Positions 25,615 to 34,394 of a stretch of 64,000 nucleotides of DNA are shown here, in pieces. The translations under genes and the position numbers were made by a program. Origin of the DNA: Flagellimonas alvinocaridis (GTDB lineage Bacteria > Bacteroidota > Bacteroidia > Flavobacteriales > Flavobacteriaceae); the NCBI RefSeq assembly GCF_004916895.1, contig NZ_SNTZ01000001.1, forward strand, positions 404,263 to 468,262, given 5' to 3'. How positions within the stretch are numbered: the first letter of the stretch is position 1; every line of letters starts with the position of its first letter. The notes below the pieces were generated by a model. It was given only the letters and a program-made list of their open reading frames with translations. It searched no databases and was not told the origin of the DNA.

Positions 25615-27165
25615 TCAGTTAAAATCTACCTTGACCAGTTGCTTTTTGCTGCCGCGTTTGGCATAGAAGAGCATATTGTCCCCACTTAGGTTCTTTAAGG
25701 GTTTGGAGACCATTAAGGGCAAACGGGCCTCTTGTTGGTCTATGATCTTTTCATAGTCCATTACCCCGTTTTGGTCCAAAGAGATCATAAAGACATTACG
25801 GTTACGGCTAAACCCTTGCTTAAAGATCAGACGTTCGTTGCCAATAAGTTGTGGATTGTCCGCTGCGGTGCAAATAAAGAAGTAGGTGTTACCGTCCTTG
25901 CAATAGGAGCTATAAGAGGCATAGTCGCCATCACCTTGGGTAACCTCGGTCTTGTTAATGTTGCGTACCCAGTCCATTTCGCCATTGGGTTTTAATTTGG
26001 CGCTTACGATGTCGTTATGGTGAAACCGTTCTGTTTTAATGCGTTGTCCTGCACCGGTAACCTCCATGCCCGTGGTAACAAAGTACTCTTCGGCATTAAA
26101 GAAAATCTCTTCCTGAGAATTTACATGCACCCCCTTAAATACCAAATTCTTGACCACCTTGTCCTCTTCCCTACCAAACTTGTCTTCCATAAATTGTAGG
26201 GAAAATGAGTTGTACTTTTTGGAATTGATGTCGAGGGAAGTTGGATCCACATCAAAATAGGCAATTCCGTTGTAGCGATTGTCCTTTCTATCAGCATAAA
26301 ACCCAATACAGACCAGTCTGTTTTTAAATCGGACAGGATATAATCCCTCGGGATACTTCCCAGCGTCCACAAATGACTGTGTACTGCTTCCACCACTGTT
26401 AACCCTTATAAGTTCGTATTGGAACTTGCGCTCATCAACCTGAAAACGCTTCTTTTTAAAATAGGCTTTGCCTACAATATATGCGGTCTGAAGGTCCTGT
26501 GAGAAGGCCACGTTCTCAAAGGCATAATTCTTTTCTTCGATCTCATGGGAGAAATCGAACTCAAACTTTTTGTTCAGGGCCGTATCAAACAAATGGATCA
26601 TGTGTTTGTTGCTCTTGCCCCTTTTATGGTGGGTACTGATTACAAAACCTCTTTTCTGCTCATCAAAAAGGATGGCGGTGGTAAACCCCTTGGAGAAGTT
26701 TCTATTGTAGTAGTTTTTGCCAACAGGGTCGTGTACTTCTTCCGAAGCAATGGAAAGTAACTTCTTCTCCTTAAAATCAAAAGTGATAATTGGGCTGGAA
26801 TGAACCCAATACTCATATTCGCCCCTACCTTGGTTATAATTGAGGAACATAAGGTTCAATTGGCCATTTTTAAGGAACCCATCTACAAAATCGAGTCCCT
26901 TGAGCTTGTAATTATATTCCGTGACCAGCTCTAAATTGCTATTGTAATGCTCTATGAGATAGCCTTTGGGTTTTAGGATAAGTCCTTGGTAGTAAGCTCT
27001 CACCAATATGTAACCCCCAGTACCATCGTCATCAATGGTCAACAGGTTGGAATAGCGGTAGCGATCATTATACTTTTCACCAAAATTGTAGGAAACGGGC
27101 ATTTTCTGGGCAACGCCCACTATTCCTATCAGAAGAAGACCTAATAAGGCTATTTTTTTTTTCAT
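25615..27165 (-). CDS. Secreted protein of unknown function
   Basis: A 516-residue protein with a clear signal peptide (MKKKIALLGLLLIGIVGVAQ). The rest is rich in beta-strand-like repeats with alternating aromatic and charged residues (for example DDGTGGYILVRAYYQG, KRGFVISTHHKRG, NTYFFICTAADN), suggesting a propeller, but I recognise no family. I take ATG 27165, where the signal peptide starts; an in-frame ATG at 27189 would add eight residues. It follows the enoyl-CoA hydratase gene by 27 bases on the same strand, so it may share its transcript. Confidence 0.75.
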   Translation of the reverse strand: MKKKIALLGLLLIGIVGVAQKMPVSYNFGEKYNDRYRYSNLLTIDDDGTGGYILVRAYYQGLILKPKGYLIEHYNSNLELVTEYNYKLKGLDFVDGFLKNGQLNLMFLNYNQGRGEYEYWVHSSPIITFDFKEKKLLSIASEEVHDPVGKNYYNRNFSKGFTTAILFDEQKRGFVISTHHKRGKSNKHMIHLFDTALNKKFEFDFSHEIEEKNYAFENVAFSQDLQTAYIVGKAYFKKKRFQVDERKFQYELIRVNSGGSSTQSFVDAGKYPEGLYPVRFKNRLVCIGFYADRKDNRYNGIAYFDVDPTSLDINSKKYNSFSLQFMEDKFGREEDKVVKNLVFKGVHVNSQEEIFFNAEEYFVTTGMEVTGAGQRIKTERFHHNDIVSAKLKPNGEMDWVRNINKTEVTQGDGDYASYSSYCKDGNTYFFICTAADNPQLIGNERLIFKQGFSRNRNVFMISLDQNGVMDYEKIIDQQEARLPLMVSKPLKNLSGDNMLFYAKRGSKKQLVKVDFN

Positions 27166-27192
27166 TGTAATTTGGGTTGGTCGTGCCAACGG

Positions 27193-27975
27193 TCAAGACC
27201 CAGAAAAATCTGCCTTGCGCTTTTCCAAAAAAGCCGATGTTCCTTCCCTGAAATCATCGGTACCAAAACAATGGCCAAAGGCATCTATTTCTGCGGCATA
27301 ACCATCAACATCATACTTAAAACCAGCATTTACCACTTTTATTGCCTGTTTTACGGCCACGGCGGAATTATTCGATATCCTGCTTGCTATTTTGATGCAC
27401 AATGGCAATAGTTCTTCTGGGGAGACCACATGGTTCACCAAACCGAAGGAAAAGGCTTTATCCGCATCGATCATACCGGCAGTCATGATCATTTCCATGG
27501 CCCTTCCCTTGCCTACAAGCTGTGGTAAGCGTTGGGTGCCTCCATAACCCGGTATAACCCCTAGAGACACTTCGGGAAGACCCATTCGGGCATTGGTGCT
27601 CGCCACTCTAAAATGACAGGCCATGGCTAGCTCCAGTCCTCCGCCAAGTGCAAACCCGTTAACGGCCGCAATTACAGGGGTGGAAAGGTTTTCCACAAAA
27701 TCGAACAACCTTTTTTGTCCCATAGCGGCTAATTGGCGCCCTTCTTTTACTGAAAAATGGGCAAATTCAGAAATGTCCGCACCAGCCACAAATGCCTTTT
27801 CCCCGCTACCTGTGACAATGATGACCTTGGTGTCGGCATCCTCGTCCAACTCCTTAAAAGCCACATGCAGCTCCTCAATGGTGCGCTTGTTAAGGGCATT
27901 TAGTTTTTTGGGGCGATTGATGGTAATTGTACCGATGTTGTTCTCTTCCTCAATGTAGATGTTCTCGTAGTCCAT
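27193..27975 (-). CDS. Enoyl-CoA hydratase/isomerase family protein
   Basis: A 260-residue crotonase. The two catalytic glutamates of hydratases are both present, in GGGLELAMACHF (about 114) and GLPEVSLGVIPGYGGTQRL (about 134), and the oxyanion-hole segment VAGADISEF is at about 64. This favours a true 2-enoyl-CoA hydratase (short-chain, crotonyl-CoA type) in beta-oxidation or butyrate-type metabolism. No other beta-oxidation gene is nearby. It lies between a sensor kinase gene (44 bases upstream) and a secreted unknown (27 bases downstream). Confidence 0.93.
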   Translation of the reverse strand: MDYENIYIEEENNIGTITINRPKKLNALNKRTIEELHVAFKELDEDADTKVIIVTGSGEKAFVAGADISEFAHFSVKEGRQLAAMGQKRLFDFVENLSTPVIAAVNGFALGGGLELAMACHFRVASTNARMGLPEVSLGVIPGYGGTQRLPQLVGKGRAMEMIMTAGMIDADKAFSFGLVNHVVSPEELLPLCIKIASRISNNSAVAVKQAIKVVNAGFKYDVDGYAAEIDAFGHCFGTDDFREGTSAFLEKRKADFSGS

Positions 27976-28019
27976 GTGTTGTTTATTATGAGGCTCGATT
28001 GCGCTCGACCTGACTATTT

Positions 28020-29501
28020 CTAGGATTCTTTAGGAAATCTGACGGTAAACACGGTTCCCTTACCCACTTGAGAAGTAAAGTTAATGGTTCCGCCGTAGTT
28101 TTCCACAATGTTCTTTACCATACCAAGGCCAAGGCCAGTTCCACTGGATTTGGTGGTAAACTTGGGTTCAAAGACCTTTTGCCTGAACTCGTCCGAAATG
28201 CCCACTCCATTGTCTGCCACGGAAATCTTAACATTTTGGCCCTCACTGGATACGGTGACCAATATTCTGGGAGACTCCACATCAGGAACAGCCTGAATGG
28301 CATTCTTTACCAAGTTGGTGATGACCCTGATCAATTGGGTTCGGTCCAATTTAGCAATGATTTCATCCTCATCCGCAATAAAATGAATGTAATCTTCCGT
28401 AAATATTTCAAGGGCAAGCTTTACAATTTTAACCACGTTCAAAGTTTCGTTCTGTTGAGCGGGCATGTTTGCAAAACTGGAAAAAGCTGTAGCTATATTG
28501 CTCATGGTATCTATTTGCTGCACCAAAGTTTTTGAAAATTCCTTGACCTTGGTTTGGATCTCCGGGTCGTTGGGATCAAATTTGCGTTCAAAATTCTGAA
28601 CGGTAAGCCGGAGAGGAGTCAATGGGTTTTTAATTTCGTGGGCCACCTGTTTGGCCATTTCACGCCATGCCTGTTCACGTTCGCTCTTGGCCAATTTTAC
28701 TGCACTTTCCTCCAATTCGTCAATCATTCTGTTGTATGAATCCACCAATTTCCCAATTTCCAGCCCAGGATTTTCAATATGGATCTTTTCATTCTGTCGG
28801 GTAAGGTTGGTCCGGTTGATCTTATCGGAAATGGTCTGGAGCGAGCGGGTAATGTATTTTGAAATAAAGTAGGCAAGAAAAATGGCAGAGAGTAGCATAA
28901 TCAAGTAGACCCCTCCCAAACGGAAGAGAAATTCAGTAAGCTCTTTATTGTTGAAGGTATTGTCCTCAAAATACTGAAGGTTCACTATACCAATAGGCTT
29001 AAACCTTGTATCATTGATGTAGGTATAGGTAGCTTGGTAATTGTCTCCGGCCGCACGCTGCTCCTGCACATACCGTTTGTCATCGCTGTCACGAAGGCGG
29101 TTCAGTATTTGTGCATCCAAACAATTGGAAATGGAATCGGCCTCAAAACTCGGTCTTGAGCTCTTGACCAAATTCCCCTCAAGGTCGTATATATTAAAGT
29201 TGACGTTTTGTACATCGGCGATCTTATAGATTTCATCCATAAAGATCAATTGCAGATTTTCCGAATTTACAGGGTAAGTGGTCTCCCGTATGGTGTACGA
29301 AATGCTCTGGAGTACTTGCTCTTCCTTGCGTTCCACCCTGTCTTCATGGTAGTCCCTTCCCTGCTCATTATATTGGTAAATGGTAACCCCTGCAATCAAA
29401 ATGGAGGCAATGACCACCAACATGATCATGCTGAAGAATATCCGGGATCTTAGGGACAGTTTACTGAACAAGCTTACTTGGTTTAAGGTAAAATTACACA
29501 A
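28020..29501 (-). CDS. NtrY-like sensor histidine kinase
   Basis: Up to 493 residues: an N-terminal transmembrane helix (IFFSMIMLVVIASILIAGV), a periplasmic sensor of about 140 residues, a second helix (GVYLIMLLSAIFLAYFI), HAMP, a HisKA domain with MAKQVAHEIKNPLTPLRLT (the NtrY/AtoS-type H box) and an HATPase_c domain with NLVKNAIQA, DNGVGIS and GTGLGLGMVKNI. No response regulator is adjacent. The longest frame begins at a TTG (29501); another TTG 10 codons later is possible, so the exact start is uncertain. The ligand is unknown; homology to nitrogen-sensing NtrY does not fix it. Confidence 0.88.
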   Translation of the reverse strand: MCNFTLNQVSLFSKLSLRSRIFFSMIMLVVIASILIAGVTIYQYNEQGRDYHEDRVERKEEQVLQSISYTIRETTYPVNSENLQLIFMDEIYKIADVQNVNFNIYDLEGNLVKSSRPSFEADSISNCLDAQILNRLRDSDDKRYVQEQRAAGDNYQATYTYINDTRFKPIGIVNLQYFEDNTFNNKELTEFLFRLGGVYLIMLLSAIFLAYFISKYITRSLQTISDKINRTNLTRQNEKIHIENPGLEIGKLVDSYNRMIDELEESAVKLAKSEREQAWREMAKQVAHEIKNPLTPLRLTVQNFERKFDPNDPEIQTKVKEFSKTLVQQIDTMSNIATAFSSFANMPAQQNETLNVVKIVKLALEIFTEDYIHFIADEDEIIAKLDRTQLIRVITNLVKNAIQAVPDVESPRILVTVSSEGQNVKISVADNGVGISDEFRQKVFEPKFTTKSSGTGLGLGMVKNIVENYGGTINFTSQVGKGTVFTVRFPKES

Positions 29502-29533
29502 TTATCAAGCCAAATGAGGCACAAGAGTAAGTA

Positions 29534-29585
29534 CAAGTTCAAGCTCAAAATTAGGTTCCTACTAATTTAACTGAGCTTGAACTTG
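29534..29585. repeat. 14-bp inverted repeat between hemJ-like and kinase genes
   Basis: CAAGTTCAAGCTCA (29534-29547) and TGAGCTTGAACTTG (29572-29585) are perfect reverse complements with a 24-base loop. No T-run follows on the minus strand. It ends about 15 bases from the stop of the hemJ-like gene, so it may serve as its 3' hairpin. Confidence 0.6.
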
Positions 29586-29599
29586 ATATTTGAACTTTC

Positions 29600-30145
29600 T
29601 TAAGCATTGGGATTCTTGTCCCGGATACGTTTATAAAGTTTAATGCCCAACATCAAAAGAATACCCAGCACCACAATACCAATAACCCCATAGATCCAAT
29701 TAAAGGCACTTTTTAAAATCACCAAGAAGACAATGGCGAAGAGAATCAGGGTGGCACCCTCGTTCCAAATGCGCATGAATTTGGATGTATATTTTACCTC
29801 ATTACGCTGTAGTTGCTTAAAAATTTGATGGCATTTAAAATGATATGCGAAAAGCAACAGCACAAATCCCAGTTTTACATGCATCCAAGGCTGTTGCAGC
29901 CATGAGGGCATCAGAATAAGCATCCAAACCGCAAACAGGGTGCACAGAATGGCCGAAGGCCAAGTTATGATATACCACAACCTTTTGGTCATCAACTTCA
30001 ACTGGTCGGTCAGGATTTCCCGCTCCGGGGAAGGCTTTTGCCACGCTTCAATATGATATATGAACAAACGTGGAATGTAGAATAGTCCTGCAAACCAAGT
30101 GACCACAAAAATGAGGTGCAAAGATTTAATGTAAGGGTAAATCAA
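29600..30145 (-). CDS. hemJ: HemJ/CopD-like membrane protein (candidate protoporphyrinogen IX oxidase)
   Basis: A 181-residue, four- to five-helix membrane protein. The first helix shows HLIFVVTWFAGLFYIPRLF, the signature of HemJ with its conserved histidine, and MHVKLGFVLLLFAYH follows later. HemJ oxidises protoporphyrinogen IX to protoporphyrin IX with a bound heme. No other protoporphyrinogen oxidase (HemG/HemY) is in the window, and the hem cluster lies 16-26 kb away, so this would complete the pathway. The only credible initiator is TTG at 30145. Confidence 0.82.
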   Translation of the reverse strand: MIYPYIKSLHLIFVVTWFAGLFYIPRLFIYHIEAWQKPSPEREILTDQLKLMTKRLWYIITWPSAILCTLFAVWMLILMPSWLQQPWMHVKLGFVLLLFAYHFKCHQIFKQLQRNEVKYTSKFMRIWNEGATLILFAIVFLVILKSAFNWIYGVIGIVVLGILLMLGIKLYKRIRDKNPNA

Positions 30146-30348
30146 CAGTACGCTCTTTTAACGATTTCAACCGAAGTGCCAACACCCCTCTTCCCCAATG
30201 TCATTTGCTGGAAAAAGGCTGTCGGCAGTCATCAAAGTTACGGCTCTTTGTTTAAGTCCGATGCATTATTGTATTCAATTCCTGTATCCTCCATAAGCAA
30301 TTGATTGAAGCAAGACACCTAAATCTCGCTCCAACCTAAACATGCTTT

Positions 30349-33300
30349 CTATTCCTCTACACTCAAATAATCCAATCCTAATTGGTTAAATTCATTATTG
30401 AACGCATCAATCTCTTTGTCCACCAAAGCATCAAAAGCATTCAATTGTTCTTTTATCTTTCCTGAAAGTTCATTTTTTACAGCCATATCCTGTTCTGTTG
30501 GAGGGAAATCGTCTATGGACACCAAGCTGTTCAGGTGGGCCAGTTTATTGGTCAACCGTATGGGAAAGTTCAAGGGGTCTTGGTTGCTTCGGTTTTGGGT
30601 CTGATAAAGCGCCTTTTCAATTTCCCCAAAGTCTTCCTTCATTTTTTCGGCCTTTTCCACCAAGGCCTTGGTAGCTTCATTGTCTTTGTACTGTTTTACA
30701 AAAGCATCCAGCTTTTCATTGATTTTCCGGATTTTTTTGATGGATTGATGGGCCCTATCCACCGTTTCATTGATGTCGGTAATAAAATCGAACTGCTTTT
30801 GCATATCGGTCACGGAAACTTCCGCCCTTGGATCGGGAAGAATCTTAAACTCCTGGGTCTGATCGGCACCATTCACATTCAAGTGCACTTTATAGCTTCC
30901 CGGAACTGCTTTGGCACCATCCAAATTGGCCCACCAAAGAATCATTCCTTCCAATTTTTCCGCTCCTTTTCCTCGGGTATCCCAAACATGGGTATTGCCC
31001 CCTTTCTTGGGGGTAAGTTTTTTGTCCTTGTTCTTGGCATAGGTGCTATAGGAGGCCAAAGTATCCCCATTCATTTTGGTGTAGGTCAAGGCCACGCTGT
31101 CTTTTTCCGAAAGATTTTTGAGGTAAAAATGGGTGACCACGCCATTGGGATGGTTCTGCCCCTCGATTTTGGACGGGGTCTTGGCCACTCCCCCCTTGGT
31201 ACGATAACTGTCCTTGGGATGGAACAAAATGGCCTCCGCTGATTTTTTGGAGGCATCCAATTGATGTAAAACGGTAAGGTCATCAATAATCCAAAGGCTT
31301 CGCCCCTGGGTGGCCACGATAAGGTTGTTGTCCTTAATGGTCAAATCGGTAATGGGAACAATGGGTAGGTTCAATTGGAACTTCTCCCAATTTTGTCCAT
31401 CATTGAAGGAAATGTACATCCCCGTTTCCGTACCCGCATACAACAATCCTTTTCTTTTTGGATCTTCACGTACCACACGGGTAAAATGTTCATTGTTAAT
31501 GCCACTGGTAATCTTGGTCCATGTTTTTCCGTAATCCGTGGTTTTGTAGAGATAAGGAGTGAAATCCCCCAATTTGTAACGGGTGGCAGCCACGTAACAG
31601 GTCCCTTCATCAAAAGCGGAGGGTTCAATGCTGTTCACCATACTCCACTCGAGCATGATATTGGGTGTTACATTTTCCCATGTTTTTCCTCCATCTTGGG
31701 TCACATGGATGAGTCCATCATCACTTCCTACCCACAACAGGCCTTCTTTTAAAGGACTCTCATTGGCGGCAAAAATGGTACAATAATATTCCACACTGGT
31801 ATTGTCCTGTGTTATGGGTCCACCACTGGACACCAATTTTGAAGGGTCGTTTCGGGTAAGATCATCGCTCAACAAAGTCCAACTTTGCCCTTCATTGGTA
31901 CTCATATGCACATGGTTGGAAAAGGTATAGAGCTTTTTGGGATCATGCTTGCTGAATATGATCGGGAAGTTCCATTGAAAACGGTATTTCATTCCCTCGG
32001 CGCCGTAACCCATTGGGTTATCCGGCCAAACGTTGATGCCCCTAACAGTTTTGTTTTTGTGATTGACGCGAGTCAGGAATCCTCCATAACTACCTCCGTA
32101 CACAATATCATCATTGGTAGGGTCTACTACAATGTGCGCGGATTCGCCTCCGGCAGTTTCTTCCCAGTCGTCCTCTCCTATGGAATTGTCATCACTCCGA
32201 TGGTTGATACGCAAAGTGGAATTGTCTTGCTGTGCCACATAGATGCGGTACGGAAAGGCATTGTCCGTAGTGACCCTATAAAACTGGGCAGTAGGTTGAT
32301 TGTAATAGGTACTCCATGTTTCCCCACCATCATAACTGATCTGTGCGCCACCATCGTCCCCAATGATCATCCGTTTTGAGTTCTCTGGAGCGATCCAAAG
32401 ATCATGGTGGTCACCATGTGGTGCATTAAAGGTGTTGAAGGTTTTCCCGCCATCCGTACTTCTATGGTATTGGACATTGAGCACGTAGACCACGTCCTCA
32501 TCTTCCGTATCGGCATAGACACGGGTGTAGTACCAAGCCCTTTGGCGCAGTTTGCGCTCCTCGTTTACGCGGGTCCATTTTTTTCCTCCATCATCTGAAC
32601 GGTACAAGCCTCCTTTTTCCTTGTTTTCCACAATGGCCCATACCCTTTCACTGTTTTTGGGGGATACGGTCACGCCAATAATCCCCAAAGTATCTGTTGG
32701 GAAGCCATCATTCTTTGAAATCTCTGTCCAAGTCTCTCCGCTATCGGTACTTTTCCAAAGTGCAGAACCTTCGCCACCACTACTCAAGCTATATGGGGTA
32801 CGTTGCACCCTCCATGTGGAAGCATACAATATTCTTGGGTTGTTGGGGTCAAAAGTCAAGTCTACAGCACCAGCATGTTCATTCACAAAAAGAATCTGTC
32901 TCCAAGTTTTACCGCCATCAGTAGTCTTATATATTCCGCGTTCTTTGGTGGGTTTATAAATATTGCCCATTACCGCGGCATAAACGATATCGTGGTTTGT
33001 GGGATGTACCTTTAATCTAGGGATATGCCTTGTGTTTTCAAGTCCCATGGATAACCATGTTTTTCCACCATCTTCAGTTTTCCAGACACCATATCCAGAA
33101 GACACATTCCCCCGAACTGTTTTTTCACCTCCCCCAACATAAATTACATTAGGGTCACTTTTGGCAACTTCAACCGCACCTATACTTCCTCCAAAATAAC
33201 CATCGGAAATATTCTCCCATGATCGACCTCCATCCGTGGTCTTCCAAACCCCACCGCCAGTGGCACCAAAGTAAAAAAGGTTGGGTTCCCTGGGCACTCC

Positions 33301-33483
33301 TGTGACGGCAGCCGATCGACCGCCACGAAACGGACCGATCAATCGATATTCCAAACTGGAATAGATTTCCTCAGGATATTCTGGAGTGGTTTGGGTTTTC
33401 TTTTTTCGTTGGGATTGAACAGTAGCAACGCAGAGTGTGAAGGTAAGCAACAGCATACCCATTTTGGAAAAGCAAGTCTTCAT
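30349..33483 (-). CDS. Secreted BNR-repeat (VPS10/sialidase-like propeller) protein
   Basis: A 1044-residue exported protein (CFSKMGMLLLTFTLCVATVQS). From about residue 40 to 720 it carries many BNR-type repeats of the form S/T-x-D-G-G-x-T-W (TTDGGRSWENIS, TEDGGKTWLSMG, STDGGKTFN, SYDGGETWS, TQDGGKTWENV), the fold of sialidases, VPS10/sortilin and WD40-like glycosyl hydrolases. A C-terminal 300 residues form a beta domain and coiled helices (KSAEAILFHPKD.., EKAEKMKEDFGEIEKAL). Usually annotated as a glycosyl hydrolase, but no catalytic residues are identifiable. The start is ATG 33483. Confidence 0.85.
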   Translation of the reverse strand: MKTCFSKMGMLLLTFTLCVATVQSQRKKKTQTTPEYPEEIYSSLEYRLIGPFRGGRSAAVTGVPREPNLFYFGATGGGVWKTTDGGRSWENISDGYFGGSIGAVEVAKSDPNVIYVGGGEKTVRGNVSSGYGVWKTEDGGKTWLSMGLENTRHIPRLKVHPTNHDIVYAAVMGNIYKPTKERGIYKTTDGGKTWRQILFVNEHAGAVDLTFDPNNPRILYASTWRVQRTPYSLSSGGEGSALWKSTDSGETWTEISKNDGFPTDTLGIIGVTVSPKNSERVWAIVENKEKGGLYRSDDGGKKWTRVNEERKLRQRAWYYTRVYADTEDEDVVYVLNVQYHRSTDGGKTFNTFNAPHGDHHDLWIAPENSKRMIIGDDGGAQISYDGGETWSTYYNQPTAQFYRVTTDNAFPYRIYVAQQDNSTLRINHRSDDNSIGEDDWEETAGGESAHIVVDPTNDDIVYGGSYGGFLTRVNHKNKTVRGINVWPDNPMGYGAEGMKYRFQWNFPIIFSKHDPKKLYTFSNHVHMSTNEGQSWTLLSDDLTRNDPSKLVSSGGPITQDNTSVEYYCTIFAANESPLKEGLLWVGSDDGLIHVTQDGGKTWENVTPNIMLEWSMVNSIEPSAFDEGTCYVAATRYKLGDFTPYLYKTTDYGKTWTKITSGINNEHFTRVVREDPKRKGLLYAGTETGMYISFNDGQNWEKFQLNLPIVPITDLTIKDNNLIVATQGRSLWIIDDLTVLHQLDASKKSAEAILFHPKDSYRTKGGVAKTPSKIEGQNHPNGVVTHFYLKNLSEKDSVALTYTKMNGDTLASYSTYAKNKDKKLTPKKGGNTHVWDTRGKGAEKLEGMILWWANLDGAKAVPGSYKVHLNVNGADQTQEFKILPDPRAEVSVTDMQKQFDFITDINETVDRAHQSIKKIRKINEKLDAFVKQYKDNEATKALVEKAEKMKEDFGEIEKALYQTQNRSNQDPLNFPIRLTNKLAHLNSLVSIDDFPPTEQDMAVKNELSGKIKEQLNAFDALVDKEIDAFNNEFNQLGLDYLSVEE

Positions 33484-33588
33484 TTTCAAAGTGTTAATTA
33501 GTCGTGTCTAAATGTAATGAAAAAGCAAGAAAAAAGGTTTCACAATATTTTGTAATTTAACTCCCTCATTTAAATCTCAACCCTCACT

Positions 33589-34377
33589 ATGCGAAATTAT
33601 TTTGGGCTCATCGTTCTTGTCGTTCTGATGGCAGCCTGCAAAAACCAATCAAAATCCCAAGAAGAACAAACAGCACAAACGCCAGAGCCAAAAGAGTCCG
33701 AATGGATTTATCTTTTTGATGGCACCAGCACCGAAGGCTGGCGCGGTTACAACATGGACTCCCTGCCTCCAGGCTGGATCATTAAGGACAGCACCCTGAC
33801 CTTTGACACAGAGTTGGGTCTAGAACAAGACTATAAAGGTGGAAAAGACATTATTTATGGGGCCGAGGAGTTCGATAATTTTGAGCTCTATCTGGAATGG
33901 AAGCTTCCCGAAGGGGGCAACAGCGGTATTTTCTACCACGTTAAAGAAGGCTACGACGGTCCACCCGTAGTATCACCCGAATATCAGCTCATTGATGATG
34001 AAAACTATGCCCGCATCCATGACCTTACGGCCTACAACACCAGTCTGGGCTACACCGATAAACCTGAAGAGCTCAAGCCCTTGCAACAGACCGGGGCCGA
34101 TTACGCCATGCACCCCCCGAAGGCCGATAAGACCCTACATCCCGTTGGGGAATGGAACAGCTCCAAGATCGTCTTCACCCCCGAAAAAGTAGAGCACTGG
34201 CTCAATGGCGAATTATTGTTGTCATTTGTTCCATGGGACGAGGCTTGGCATGAAAAGAAAAACTCGGACAAGTGGAAGAACAGTCCTGACTACGGAAAAT
34301 TCAAGACAGGGTTCATTGCCTTGCAGGACCACTCCAGCCCAATTTGGTTCCGAAACATCAAAATAAAAAAATTATAA
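33589..34377 (+). CDS. DUF1080 / 3-keto-disaccharide hydrolase domain lipoprotein
   Basis: A 262-residue lipoprotein (LIVLVVLMAAC lipobox) with one DUF1080 domain: WIYLFDGTSTEGWRGY at the start, FELYLEWKLPEGGNSGIFY in the middle and IWFRNIKIKKL at the end. The fold is concanavalin-like. Proteins of this domain hydrolyse 3-keto disaccharides or glycosides. It is the first gene of an operon: 17 bases on comes a Gfo/Idh/MocA oxidoreductase, the usual partner, then a P1 peptidase. Confidence 0.9.
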   Translation: MRNYFGLIVLVVLMAACKNQSKSQEEQTAQTPEPKESEWIYLFDGTSTEGWRGYNMDSLPPGWIIKDSTLTFDTELGLEQDYKGGKDIIYGAEEFDNFELYLEWKLPEGGNSGIFYHVKEGYDGPPVVSPEYQLIDDENYARIHDLTAYNTSLGYTDKPEELKPLQQTGADYAMHPPKADKTLHPVGEWNSSKIVFTPEKVEHWLNGELLLSFVPWDEAWHEKKNSDKWKNSPDYGKFKTGFIALQDHSSPIWFRNIKIKKL

Positions 34378-34394
34378 TCAGCTAAAACCAACCC

